Below, one piece after another: positions 1-8,539 of a stretch of DNA of 26,274 bases (positions are counted from its first letter, which is position 1; each line of letters starts with the position of its first letter). The notes under the pieces are model-generated. The model was not told where the DNA came from. It worked only from the letters and a program-made list of their open reading frames with translations, and made no database searches. The position numbers and the translations under genes were made by a program. The DNA is from Folioceros fuciformis. Taxonomy: Eukaryota > Anthocerotophyta > Anthocerotopsida > Anthocerotales. The stretch lies in NCBI GenBank assembly GCA_049999805.1, contig JBNGIO010002064.1, positions 1 to 26,274 of the forward strand, in the 5' to 3' direction.

Positions 1-83
1 AAAACCAACTAGACGAAAGGGCGATGAGGAACTTTCAAAACCAACTAGACGAAAGGGCGATGAGGAACTTTCAAAACCAACTA
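1..83 (+). repeat. 36-bp in-frame tandem duplication
   Basis: Two perfect 36-bp units (1-36, 37-72) plus 11 bp of a third (73-83), within the DNMT-like frame. The unit begins aaaaccaactagacg. The length is a multiple of three, so the frame survives. The array may continue left of the window. Confidence 0.95.
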
Positions 84-305
84 CTTGCGGATGTAAGGCA
101 TATAGGATGGGAGCAAATCCAGGGATTGGGAGTGTCAGTAGACTTGATCATTGCCGGGTGGGAATGTCAAGGCATGTCATTGGCAAGAGCAGGAAGGGGA
201 TTGTTGGATCCAAGGTTAGCACTATTCTTTGAGTTGACAAGGATCATTAGGTTGGTTCAACAAGATCAGCAAGAGCCATGTGGGTACATTCTTGAGAACG
301 TTCTA

Positions 306-365
306 GCAATGTTTGACAAGAGGCAAACTGTGAAGGCAATGTTTGACAAGAGGCAAACTGTGAAG
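306..365 (+). repeat. 30-bp in-frame tandem duplication after motif VI
   Basis: Two perfect 30-bp units (306-335 and 336-365) duplicate the AMFDKRQTVK segment just after the ENV motif. Element B and DNMT3 enzymes have this segment once, so the duplication is private to this copy and recent enough to be perfect. Confidence 0.95.
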
Positions 366-850
366 GACAGCTTCAAACAAATAAGAGGAGTAGTGGGTAT
401 GGAAGTATATCTTGATGTTGTGCAGTTTGGGTCACATGTACGTCGACTAAGGTGCATATGGACAAACATGATGCCTAGAGAAGCATTGATGACATGCAGG
501 GATATCACAATGTTGAAACGGTGCAAGTGAAAGACATCAGGTTCGGAGACAGGCATCCTCAAGAAATCATGAAGTATGAAAGTATGCCGTACTTCGTTGT
601 GAATGAAGTGGGAAAACCAAGGGTAGCATGGCCAACCTTTGTAAGTGCAATTGGCTCTTATGCTTTTGGGTATGCTAACTCACCAGGCAGAGTGATGAGC
701 TCGGAAGGAGATGATATAGGAGAGCCAAATACACTCGAGTGAGAGTTAGCCATGGGATATGTCTTTGGAGCTACAGACATGGAAGGTGTGACTGAGAGAA
801 CAAGGTGAAGGTTATTGGGGCAGTCCATGGATGTCAACATGTTGACGTAG

Positions 851-1964
851 TTGTGTAGCACATGTGTAGCTTATCAATGGAGTAAGTACAAAAAGGGCAA
901 AACAATCGTTGTGGTACCGCAAGCTAGGGCAAAAAAAGCAAAGAAATCCAAGCTTGTCGAAGCACAAGTCAAGCGTGAAGATCAACCCAAGTTGATGGAG
1001 TGGGACGTGAACAAAGAGCTAACAGTTGAACAACAATAGCGAATGCAAGTTTTCTTGGATGCACACAAGGATAGCTTAGCATTTCCCATGAGTGATCTAG
1101 GTTGTTGTACCAAGTCCAAGTTCTCTATTAAATTGTAGAATGAGACACCATTAAGGATGTGGCATCATAAGCTTAGCAAGGTTGAGTGGGACATTGTGGA
1201 AGAATGGTGCCAAGAACTGCTCAAGGCAAGATTGATCAAGGTCTCAAATTCTGATTGGATGCCGGCTATTGTGTTACCATTAAAGAAGAATGAAGCTAGA
1301 AGAATGGGTGGACCAACGAATGTGTGAAGATTATCGTTACTTGAATGCTATCAGTAAATTGCATGGGTATCAAATGCTTACTCCTGATGAAATATTTGAT
1401 GACATTAGAAGTGCTTGCTACTTCTCCACATTGGATCTTAGGAAAGGCTTTAACCAAATTGACATCGTGGAGGAGGATCAATGCAAGACGGCATTTTGGG
1501 GAAGAGATTCATTATATGAATGGCTAAGGATGTCATTTAGACTAAAGAAATTTGTTGTGGTGTTTCAAGAGAATACTGATGGTACATTGGCAAATGTGCC
1601 TAAGGCAACGTGTTATGTGGATGACATCATTATCTTCACTAAGACTTTTGAAGAGCAAATTCAAGTGGTGGAAAAAGTCTTTGCTAGGTTGAAGGAATGG
1701 GGGCTTAAATGTCATCCTCGTAAGTGTACGTTTGCGTACAACAAGATGTTGTACTTGGGGCATGAGATAACTCCAGAGGGCATTTCACCTTACATGGCTA
1801 AAGTGGAGGCCATTATGAAATTGCCCAAGCCAATTGACATTTCCAAGTTACGAACATTTCTTGGACTTATTAGTTATTATGAAAGGTACATACCTAACAT
1901 GAGTGCAATTGTGAGGCTATTGACGCTATTGTTGAAGAATGGTCAGGAATGGTGTTGGGAGTAG
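851..1964 (+). pseudogene. Gypsy element A pre-RT linker and reverse transcriptase (broken)
   Basis: RNA-dependent DNA polymerase domain of a Ty3/gypsy Pol. The linker (851-1289) ends in a gypsy pre-RT stretch with LSKVEWDIVEEWCQELLKA and LPLKKN, then shifts frame near 1290. The RT shows RMCEDYRYLN, the motif A region FSTLDLRKGFNQI, YVDD (1614-1625) and the thumb-side LGHEITPEGI and LRTFLGLISYYERYI. The stretch before YVDD is shorter and more diverged than usual for gypsy RTs, suggesting an internal deletion. Stops at 1037-1039 and near 1135 and the frame change show that it is not functional. It lies between the DNMT-like domain and RNase H, as expected for a gypsy Pol with an inserted methyltransferase. 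Confidence 0.9.
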
Positions 1965-2472
1965 GAACAAGAGTTGGCATTACTAGAGGTGAAGAACAAG
2001 CTATGCAACAGTTCAGTTTCACGAAGACTAGACTTTACCAGGGAATTTTTGTTGTATACTGATTAGAGCAAGCTTGGATTGGGTGCAATGCTAGCACAAG
2101 TTTTTGGGGATGGAGAAGAACACCCTATTGCTTATGCTAGTCACAGTACGAACGCTACTAGTAGAGGCAAACTATTGTTCTTATGAAGGAGAGTGTCTAG
2201 CACTTATGTGGGCAGTGATGCATTTCCGAGTTTATCTACATGGACGAATATTTGAAGTCATCACAAATCATCAACCATTGCATTGGTTGATGACAAACAA
2301 TAAGTTGACAAGGAAACTTGCTAGGTGGGCTATGATCTTGCAAGAGTTTGACTTCACTGTAACACATTGTATAGGGAAGACGTATTTGAATGCTGATGCG
2401 CTATCCAAGAACCCAATGGAAAGTAGCATGGATCTTAATGAGGTGCGACATGATTGGATCATGACATTGTAG
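1965..2472 (+). pseudogene. Gypsy element A RNase H (broken)
   Basis: RNase H domain following RT. The first part is in one frame (TD followed by a stop, then SKLGLGAMLAQ), then a shift leads to a clear tail: YEGECLALMWAV, FRVYLHGR, VITNHQPLHWL, and the usual domain end LNADALSK. The normally acidic residue in VITDHQPL is Asn here, which would damage the active site. Stops near 1963 and 2062 and the frame change confirm decay. The domain adjoins RT upstream and integrase downstream, as in gypsy Pol. Confidence 0.88.
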
Positions 2473-3232
2473 GTCATCACTGTGAGTCGCAACTTGGCTG
2501 AGCTTGCAACGTATGAACTAGACGAGGAAGTCTTGGAAGATCTTGAAAAACCATAGGTTCCCATTGTGAGGGCCAATTGTGTTCGAGATGCATGGGCAAA
2601 TCAGCAGTTAATGGATTATGTTTAGACTGGCCAAATCGCTGAAGGGATTAGTCAACGGTGCAAGGATCAACTGCAGCACAGGGCAAAACGATACATGTGG
2701 GAAGATAGCAAGTTGTACATGTTGCAGTATAATGGTCAGCGTAAGGTGGTGCTAGCACCAATGGAGCGTGAGGCATTGATTATGCAAGTGCATGAGCAAC
2801 TGGGACGTTTTGGTGTCAAATGCACATTGAGCATGTTGACGCCATGATATTGTTGGGTAGGCATGCACAAGCAAGTGCAGGAGATTGTTGCCAGGTGCAA
2901 ATCATGCGATCGAATCAAGGCAAGATTTACAGCGGATGATATAGTGTTTCATTCTTTGCCTATAAGAGGATTATTCTACAAGTGGGGAGTTGACTTGTTG
3001 CTGAAATTGCCAAGGACCTCGTGAGGAAATCGTTACATGATGTTGATGATTGAGTACTTCTCCAAATGGATTGAAGTTGTTGTCTTTCATGAGAAGATGT
3101 CGTATAACACTGGCCAGGCATTTTGCAATGTATGTTGTCAAGGTTTGGTGCATGTGTTGAAGTTGTGACGGATCAGGGATCAGAGTTTAGAGAGGAATTT
3201 CAACAGCTTATGGACAAGGCGCTCAGATTGGA
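2473..3232 (+). pseudogene. Gypsy element A integrase, N-terminal and central part, cut by inversion
   Basis: Integrase of a Ty3/gypsy element. The HHCC zinc-binding module is recognisable (VHEQLGRFGVKC, WVGMHKQVQEIVARC, CKSCDR near 2896-2910). The catalytic core shows the first Asp in WGVDLL (codon 2992-2994) and the second in DQGSEFREEF (codon 3171-3173). The frame stops matching integrase at about 3230. The third catalytic residue (Glu in GLAERG) is on the opposite strand at 4801-4803. Stops at 2845-2847 and 3022-3024 fall where gypsy integrases usually have Arg. Confidence 0.88.
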
Positions 3233-3780
3233 TGGCCTTTTTCCATTTTGCAGCATCAAGGCTACTCAAGGCTTCTTCGTAAGATGAGGCTCTATGGGAT
3301 CAAGAGCAATAGCATGTACAGAGGGTGTCATAAAATCTTGAGACTGATAATAATCTGGTGCCCGTCTTTCTCTTGCCGGATAACGGCGCACCGGTTCAGG
3401 TACATCCTCATCATCAGGGTCAAGATCTAGATTTGGATCAGGACCATCATCGTCATTAGGAACAAGGGGTTCAGGATCAACAGCACATGAGGAGGTGGAT
3501 CCTGTATGTCAACAACAAAATCAGGAACTGCTAATTCATCTGCCTGCTCTACAACTTGTCCATCATTTTGCTGATTGTCTTCCCGCCCTGCAAGACCAAA
3601 CTCCTCATGTGGAAAGTTAGGAAAAACTGTGATGTCAGAAAGAGTAGACAAATCAAAAGCCTCTTGGGAGGTGGGAAGTGCTCCCACTGGCTGCCAAAAA
3701 CGAGTTTCATCAAAAGTCAGGTTGTGAGCTTGCCCGTAGCCCCATAAGTCTCATGAGCAAAAGGGATGAAAATATGTGTC
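3233..3780 (-). pseudogene. Copia element: linker between integrase and reverse transcriptase (inverted)
   Basis: Minus-strand Ty1/copia polyprotein piece. Reading right to left, it has the integrase-end signature HNLTFDETRFW, an acidic linker, then after frame changes the conserved RRAPDYY and ASSYEEALSSL...AAKWKKA that come just before copia RT. This piece belongs N-terminal to the plus-strand RT at 4846. The frame changes between the acidic linker and the RRYPARERRAPDYY section. Upstream gag, protease and most of integrase are missing. Confidence 0.75.
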
Positions 3781-4038
3781 GTGTTCTGCTGCTAAATATT
3801 GCACTCATGCATGGTTCATTAGTTAACAATACTCACACCATGCCACATTACACACAAATTCAACACTGCATGATGGTGCTGCAGCTCTATCCCCCCTACT
3901 AGTTAGTACTCTGCCAACACATATATGTTGTAGCACTACTACAACATACTAAGAATTCAAACATACATGTAACTCTTGAACAAAACATCAATCATCCATC
4001 AACTAGTATTACTTGTTAATGAAGATTAGGTTGCTGGC
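3781..4038. other. AT-rich non-coding segment between gypsy PHD end and copia linker
   Basis: No coding frame recognised. Before inversion this lay just 3' of the gypsy stop codon (4039-4041). A minus-strand purine run (3885-3898, read as agtagggggg) could be a remnant polypurine tract, and the segment also holds a 10-bp hairpin at 3924-3948. No LTR end could be set. Confidence 0.4.
3924..3948. repeat. Perfect 10-bp hairpin
   Basis: TATGTTGTAG, loop CACTA, then its exact reverse complement. It lies in non-coding sequence 3' of the gypsy coding region. Function unknown; it could be part of a MITE or an LTR secondary structure. Confidence 0.8.
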
Positions 4039-4845
4039 TCATGGCTTTGGCAACTTCGCACAGTTTGGGCAAAACCAATCTTCTTGCAATACTTCTTCCA
4101 AGGCTGGCTGTAGACAAAACAGGTGATACTCTTGATTACAATGGTTACACAAGAGCATGACATCTTCTTCATCAGAGTGACTACAAATGCGGCATTCCAA
4201 GTCCTTAGGTGGTATCCAAGTGCTAGGTTGTGGCTCTGGATCCAAATATGGCAAATGACATGGAGCTAGGTTCTTCAAATGATCTTTCTACCTTCGTCCA
4301 TCAGATCCCTCCAGCTCCACCACCCCAACGTCCTTGACAACAACCACCTGCAGAATTATGCGCCCAACACTACTATCAAGTGTATCCGAAGGTTGTTGAG
4401 CCAAGTATACATAATCACCAGGTTCAAATCGCCGCACTTTGAGCTTCCAACTTCCTCCTTTTGTATAAGCATAGCGTAGTCTGTCCCTATGTTGTGCAAT
4501 GGCCAAATTTTCCATTGCCATTGGCATTATATGCTGAAACAACATTTCCCGACTTTGCAGCTCTCTGATGCAGCCATCCACATCTTGCCATGATATTGGT
4601 CTTTCCATAGCAGCTTGCTGCACATTAGGCAACTGTGGATGTCTCCCAAACAATAAAAAATACAGAGAAAAGTCGGCAAGCGCGGCTTGATTGCTTGCCC
4701 GATAGCCCAACAACATGTATGCCACCACTTCATCCCAGCCTTTCGTGCTATTTTGCAAGCAATACTTACATAGAGCATGCTTGACAGTTTGCACTCCCCT
4801 TTCAGCCAAACCATCTGCTTGTGGATAATCCCTGCTTGTGCGACG
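4039..4845 (-). pseudogene. Gypsy element A integrase C-terminus fused to a PHD finger (inverted)
   Basis: Minus-strand continuation of gypsy integrase. It shows DYPQADGLAERG with the catalytic Glu (codon 4801-4803), CLQNSTKGWDEVV, LLGYRASNQAALA, LFGRHPQLP, then the C-terminal GPY/F-like strand region (RRFEPGDYVYLAQ). A single in-frame TAG (4288-4290) separates this from a downstream frame (4278-4039) carrying a C4HC3 PHD finger: CRIC, LLCNHC, YHLFC, DWFCPNC, all eight zinc ligands and the conserved Trp present. PHD fingers bind histone H3 tails. A reader at the integrase C-terminus takes the position of the chromodomain in chromoviruses and may guide integration, which is inference. Apart from the TAG the two parts share one frame. 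Confidence 0.88.
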
Positions 4846-5541
4846 ATGATCAATGAATATGATTCATTGATAAAAAATGGAACATGGGAATTAGCTAAGT
4901 AACCTCCTGGACGCAAGCCTCTATCTTGCAAATGGCTTTTTAAATTGAAAGTTAAAGCAGATGGCACCTTTGATCATTATAAAGCTCGGCTTGTTGCCCG
5001 AGGCTTCTCTCAAGTGCCAGGTCTAGATTACCTGGAAACATATGCTCCTGTTATGAAGTTGGCCACTTTTCGCACTATATGTGCACTTGCAGCACACAAT
5101 GATTATGAGTTAGATATGTTTGATGTAAAGACAACTTTCTTACATGGAAAACTGGACACTGAAATTTACATGCAACAGCCACCTGGGTATGAGGTGAAAG
5201 GAAAAGAAGATTGTGTCTTACGCTTGATTTAAACCCTATATGGGTTGAAACAATCTGCCCTTGAGTGGAATGTTGTTCTTGATGAAGAACTGCGATCCCT
5301 AGGTTTTGTTAAATCTGCCTTAGATGGAAGCTTATATGTTTACAGATCTAAAGTTGTAGTATGTTACCTGGCTATATATGTAGATGATCTCATATTGGCC
5401 TGTAACAGTCCTACCTTCATCAAAGACATAAATAAGGTGTTATCAACCAAGTTTGAGATGACACACCTAGGTGCTCTACAAAGTTGCCTTGGCATATTGA
5501 TTCAGCGTGACAGGCAGAAAAGGACTATTTCTTTAACATAG
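4846..5541 (+). pseudogene. Copia reverse transcriptase (broken)
   Basis: Ty1/copia RT. It opens at the inversion junction with MINEYDSLIKNGTWEL, then a TAA at 4900-4902, PPGRKPLSCKWLFKLK, YKARLVARGFSQ, the core MFDVKTTFLHGKL, TLYGLKQS and YVDDL (catalytic YVDD codons 5377-5388). The frame is intact apart from TAA at 4900-4902, a stop at 5230-5232 and TAG at 5539-5541, which stands where copia elements usually have Gln. Few stops and no frameshift in this stretch make it younger-looking than gypsy A. Confidence 0.92.
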
Positions 5542-6384
5542 CCACGATACGTATTAAATAGTGCTGAACAACTTGGTTTGAAGGATGCCAAACCATTAGC
5601 TACTCCTTTACCTTGTGGACTGAAAATAAGCAAATCAATGTGTCATGACACACAAACACAAAAAGATCAAATGAGAACAGTACCCTACAGATAGGCTGTT
5701 GGAAAACTTATCTATGCTGCAAATACTACAAGACCAGAAGTAGCTTATGCTACGAGTGTGCTTTCACAATATTTGGAAAATCTAGGTCAAACACACTAGA
5801 TAGGTGTTAAAAGAGTTTTCATATATCTAAAAGGCACTCATAACATTGGCATAAGGTATAGAAATATACCTGGAGTACCTTTATAGCTGGATGTCTTCAC
5901 AGACTTAGATTATGCTGGGGACATAGATACACGAAAGTGAGTTTCCGACTATGTAGTAATGATAGCAGGAGGACCAATCTGCTGGTCGAGTAAGAAACAA
6001 CCTACTATGGCCTTATCCAATACAGAGGTTGAGTATCGTGTGCTTAGAGCTGCTGCAACGGAAATAGCTTGGTGTAAATCGATGTTCAAGGAGCTTGGAT
6101 TACCACTTCCAACTTGCACCACAATTAAAACAGACAATTAAGGATCAATGAGTCTTCCTCACAATGCAGTATTTCACTCTAGAACCAAACATGTGGAAGT
6201 TGAATACCACTTTATACGTGACTTGATCAAATCTGGACAGATTGATCTAGAGTATGTGCCAACAGCTGAAAACCTAGTTGACATTTTAACTAAGTCCTTA
6301 GGAAGGGAACTTCACGAAAAGCACATGAAAGTTCTTGGCATGGGGAGCCATGAAGGTAGCCCCACTACCATATCTAAGACCTAG
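5542..6384 (+). pseudogene. Copia RNase H and C-terminus (broken)
   Basis: Continues the RT frame: LGLKDAKPLATPL, AVGKLIYAANTTRPEVAYA, LSQYLEN, ICWSSKKQPTMALSNTEVEY, ATEIAWCKSMFKELG, then NAVFHSRTKHVEVEYHFIRD and VDILTKSL, the standard copia RNase H order and tail. In-frame stops occur at 5692-5694, 5797-5799, near 5884, near 5938 and 6139-6141. The first, second and last replace residues that are normally Gln or Trp. The frame ends at 6382-6384. Confidence 0.9.
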
Positions 6385-6393
6385 CCAACCAAG

Positions 6394-7687
6394 CTAGTCA
6401 CAACGCCAATCATTGTTGTCGTCATTGCTTGATTTCCCTGGTGGAGATTGGAAAGATTTCCTGCTCTCAGAACTTGTTGAGTCAGCAAATTTTTCCCAAG
6501 AATCATAGTCCATAGACTCTGAAGAGAAAGTTTCATCTTCATTGCGAGGAGAAAATGTTTTCCTCCTCTCCTGATAAGAAATTCTCTCCTTTGTCTCGAG
6601 GATATTCTCCTCTTCAGATCTATCTTCAGATCCTGTTGATAGACTGTGGAAGCATGGTTCACAGACAATTGACATAGGTCAACAGGGGGTTAAGACCTTT
6701 CCAGGTCATACACAAAGGAAAAAATCAGACTATCTACACTGACTGTTTTAAGCACAAAAGAACAGACTCAAACTAGTGTGAAGACATACTATGGATACTG
6801 ATGATGTGATCTTTGTATTCCCGGCATAGCTGTAGCTCAACGTGTTTCATCACCAGTTCAGTAGATGTGCAACTGTACCAAAGAGGGCTTTCGGGCGTCT
6901 CCCAATTGCCAGGGGTTATGATTCTTGTTTCTGACATCACACCTGTGGGAATTGGGAACCTGGGCGGAACAGGAGGGCGTTCATTAGTATCGGCATACTC
7001 AAACTCACCACGATTGAAGCGGCGCCTTTCCACTGTTGCCTGAGAATGGATATCTTCACATGACCTGCCCCTCAAACCTCCCATGGTAGTAGTTGGTGCT
7101 GTGCGGGATCGAGGTTGAGGCGCGGTTGCTGTAGGTTGTTTAGTCCTGGTGCCTGAGGTCAAGCGGGTATGATGAGAAGACGTTGCCGCCACCACTGTCA
7201 CTGTCTCTGATGCTGCTTCCAGGCGTCTTGCTTCAAGCACAGCCCTGGCGGTGCCTCGGGGTCTCCCTCACGGCCACCCTGAGCTGCTTGCTCTTCTTGT
7301 ACTTTGTATCATTGTTTGTGCAGGCTGATGCGCTCTCACGCCTTCCTCAAAGACAGTTGCTTTAGCTGTTGCTAGTGCGAAGCGCCCTAGCTGATCTCTT
7401 GAGTAGATGCGCCGCTTTGCACGAGACGTGCTTTCCTCAAACCTTGAAAATGCCATGTTCTTTGAAGAATTGAGCTTGTGCCCTATGAGCCTAGCCGCTA
7501 TATGGCATGGGGCGTAAACAAGAGCTATTAAAACAACGAACCTGTACAGAGCTGGCTTCACACTATCCCGCTCCATTGGGAGCTTACACCATATAGAGTA
7601 CACACACACGCTCAAGCAAGAAGCCCAGCTGAACTCACAGTCTCCATAGGCTACTCGCGAAGGAGAAGACTGACCGACCCATAACAA
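6394..7687 (-). other. Unrecognised minus-strand open frames (possible gene fragment)
   Basis: Three minus-strand open frames lie close together: 7687-7268, 7240-6773 and 6675-6394. I recognise no domain. From an internal ATG at 7456 the first reads MAFSRFEESTSRAKRRIYSR and stays basic. The middle one is Ser/Thr/Arg-rich, then has FEYADTNERPPVPPRF and NWETPESPLWYSC. The last is acidic and Ser-rich (FSSESMDYDSWEKF). The composition suggests disordered protein or a gag-like region, possibly several exons of one gene or a captured host fragment. The location between two retroelements favours transposon-derived or degraded sequence. No intron could be set with confidence. Confidence 0.25.
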
Positions 7688-7916
7688 TCAGCAAGTGGGA
7701 GTGATGAGAATAGGTGCTGATTCATTAGGGTTCAGTAATATCAGCATTTATAGTATGTGTGTAAATAGATATTATTATTCTAAATATCCCTTCATTAGAA
7801 TTACTCCTTTAGTGATAGTGAAAGGTCATGTGTGTTCATGTTCATAATAACTTAAATTCGGTTAGCGTCTTTTGACATGCGCTTTTATTGTAATATTCTT
7901 TGATTAATAATGTAAT
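7688..7916. other. AT-rich spacer
   Basis: About 230 bp of AT-rich sequence with no coding potential or recognised repeat, next to the truncated RT end of gypsy element B. Confidence 0.5.
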
Positions 7917-8539
7917 TGTTTAAAAAAGCAATTGGTCTACACCAATCCAATCCAAGTACATGGCTTCGCCAATCACATGGAAGATTTCTTCTAGAGTTGG
8001 CATGAGATATCTTTCCATGGGTGTCACGCTGTTTAAAGCCCGGTAGTCTCCACACATACGCCTGTCCTTCCATTCCCTATTCTGATCCTTTTTTAACGAC
8101 AAGGCTATCGCCACCGCGTATTAAGACTTCAACTTTCTGATCAATCCAACAAATGCAAGCTCTTGGCATCGTTTGTCGACCAGGTCCCATTCTATTGGAC
8201 TTAGTCTGTGCCTTCTTCTGAACACTGATTCTTCGGTGCTAGTGTCTATACGAAATTTAATGCGATCATACTGCCCCAGCTCTTCCCAACTGAACGCAAA
8301 AGCATGTTTGTTTTGCTCCAACAGCATTCAGAACCCTTGCTTGTCTTCTTTGCTGAGCTCTTCGCATATCTGCCATTGATGTTCATTTCTTTCTTTGCTT
8401 CCCATGCACGGAACCTCTTCCCTTTCCTCATTTAGTGCCTTCTGCTGAGGATCCATTGGAAAGCTTGTTCCTGGCTCTAGCACTCGTAAGTGCCGTTTTC
8501 TTCTAGGGACACATGCAAACATCTGGGCTACCAGCCCTA
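7917..8539 (-). pseudogene. Gypsy element B pre-RT linker and truncated reverse transcriptase
   Basis: Pre-RT region with LLEQNKHAFAFSWEELGQYD, RHRLSPIEWDLVDKRC and FVGLIRKL, followed after a frame change by WKDRRMCGDYRALNSVTP and the start of RT. Similarity ends after IFHVIGEAMY, so YVDD and the rest of RT are deleted or displaced. The same linker words occur in element A (KVEWDIVEEWCQEL). The stop at 8328-8330 and the truncation make it inactive. Confidence 0.85.

Larger units (their letters stand above)
1..850 (+). pseudogene. DNMT3-like cytosine-5 methyltransferase domain of gypsy element A (broken)
   Basis: C-terminal two thirds of a C5-methyltransferase domain inside a retrotransposon polyprotein. 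Visible motifs: motif IV region with the presumptive catalytic Cys (codon 165-167) in AGWECQG; FFELTRIIRLVQ; motif VI ILENV (Glu codon 294-296) followed by AMFDKR; motif VIII-like FGSHVRRLRCIWTN (about 424-466). After a frameshift near 500-540 come motif IX-like GKPRVAWPTF (about 611-640) and motif X-like RLLGQS (809-826). The order, the short target-recognition region and the FFE...ENV.AM..DKR pattern fit DNMT3/DRM-type enzymes better than CMT or MET1. The usual Pro before the catalytic Cys is Glu. In-frame stops at 740-742, 806-808 and 848-850 and two in-frame tandem duplications mark decay. A host methyltransferase gene is unlikely because RT follows directly. Confidence 0.82.
1..4845. mobile_element. 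Gypsy element A with DNMT3-like domain and PHD finger, 3' part, internally inverted
   Basis: Degenerate Ty3/gypsy LTR retrotransposon entering at the left window edge. On the plus strand, in order, it shows a DNMT3-like cytosine methyltransferase region (1-850), a pre-RT linker and reverse transcriptase (851-1964), RNase H (1965-2472) and the first two thirds of integrase (2473-3232). The rest of the integrase with a C-terminal PHD finger is on the minus strand at 4039-4845, displaced by an inversion. The frame is broken by several stops and shifts, so this copy is dead. Gag and protease lie outside the window. I could not delimit a 3' LTR. Domain identities are seen in sequence; that both parts belong to one element is inferred from the matching break and the split integrase triad. 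Confidence 0.85.
3233..4845. other. 1.6-kb inverted segment
   Basis: Two unrelated elements are cut at the same two points. Gypsy integrase runs plus-strand to about 3232 and continues on the minus strand from about 4845. Copia linker runs minus-strand to 3233 (ending ALSSLDAAKWKKA) and continues on the plus strand at 4846 (MINEYDSLIKNGTWEL). Flipping 3233-4845 restores both domain orders. The copia junction falls between codons of one conserved motif and shares the dinucleotide AT at both ends. A real inversion and an assembly error cannot be told apart here. Confidence 0.85.
4846..6384 (+). mobile_element. Ty1/copia element, 3' part of Pol
   Basis: Degenerate copia retrotransposon on the plus strand, truncated 5' by the inversion breakpoint. 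It contains RT then RNase H and ends in a typical copia C-terminus. Gag, protease and most of integrase are absent; the linker is at 3233-3780 on the other strand. No LTR recognised downstream. Confidence 0.9.

Noticed and set aside
24-850. Host DNA methyltransferase gene (CMT, DRM or DNMT3)
   Set aside because: The domain is followed directly by gypsy RT and, in the second copy, preceded by gag and protease. It has no introns or host-type regulatory domains.
4527-4967. Second minus-strand frame of 146 codons over the integrase C-terminus
   Set aside because: It overlaps the integrase frame out of register; integrase words are in the other frame.
7305-7365. Plus-strand words QADALSRLPQ resembling the end of a gypsy RNase H
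   Set aside because: The match is about ten residues in an isolated 60-codon frame with no RT or RNase H sequence upstream. It may be a relic, but cannot be supported.
7400-7456. Possible eIF4E-binding motif YSRDQLG in a minus-strand frame
   Set aside because: The motif is short and degenerate and nothing else in the frame supports an eIF4E-binding protein.
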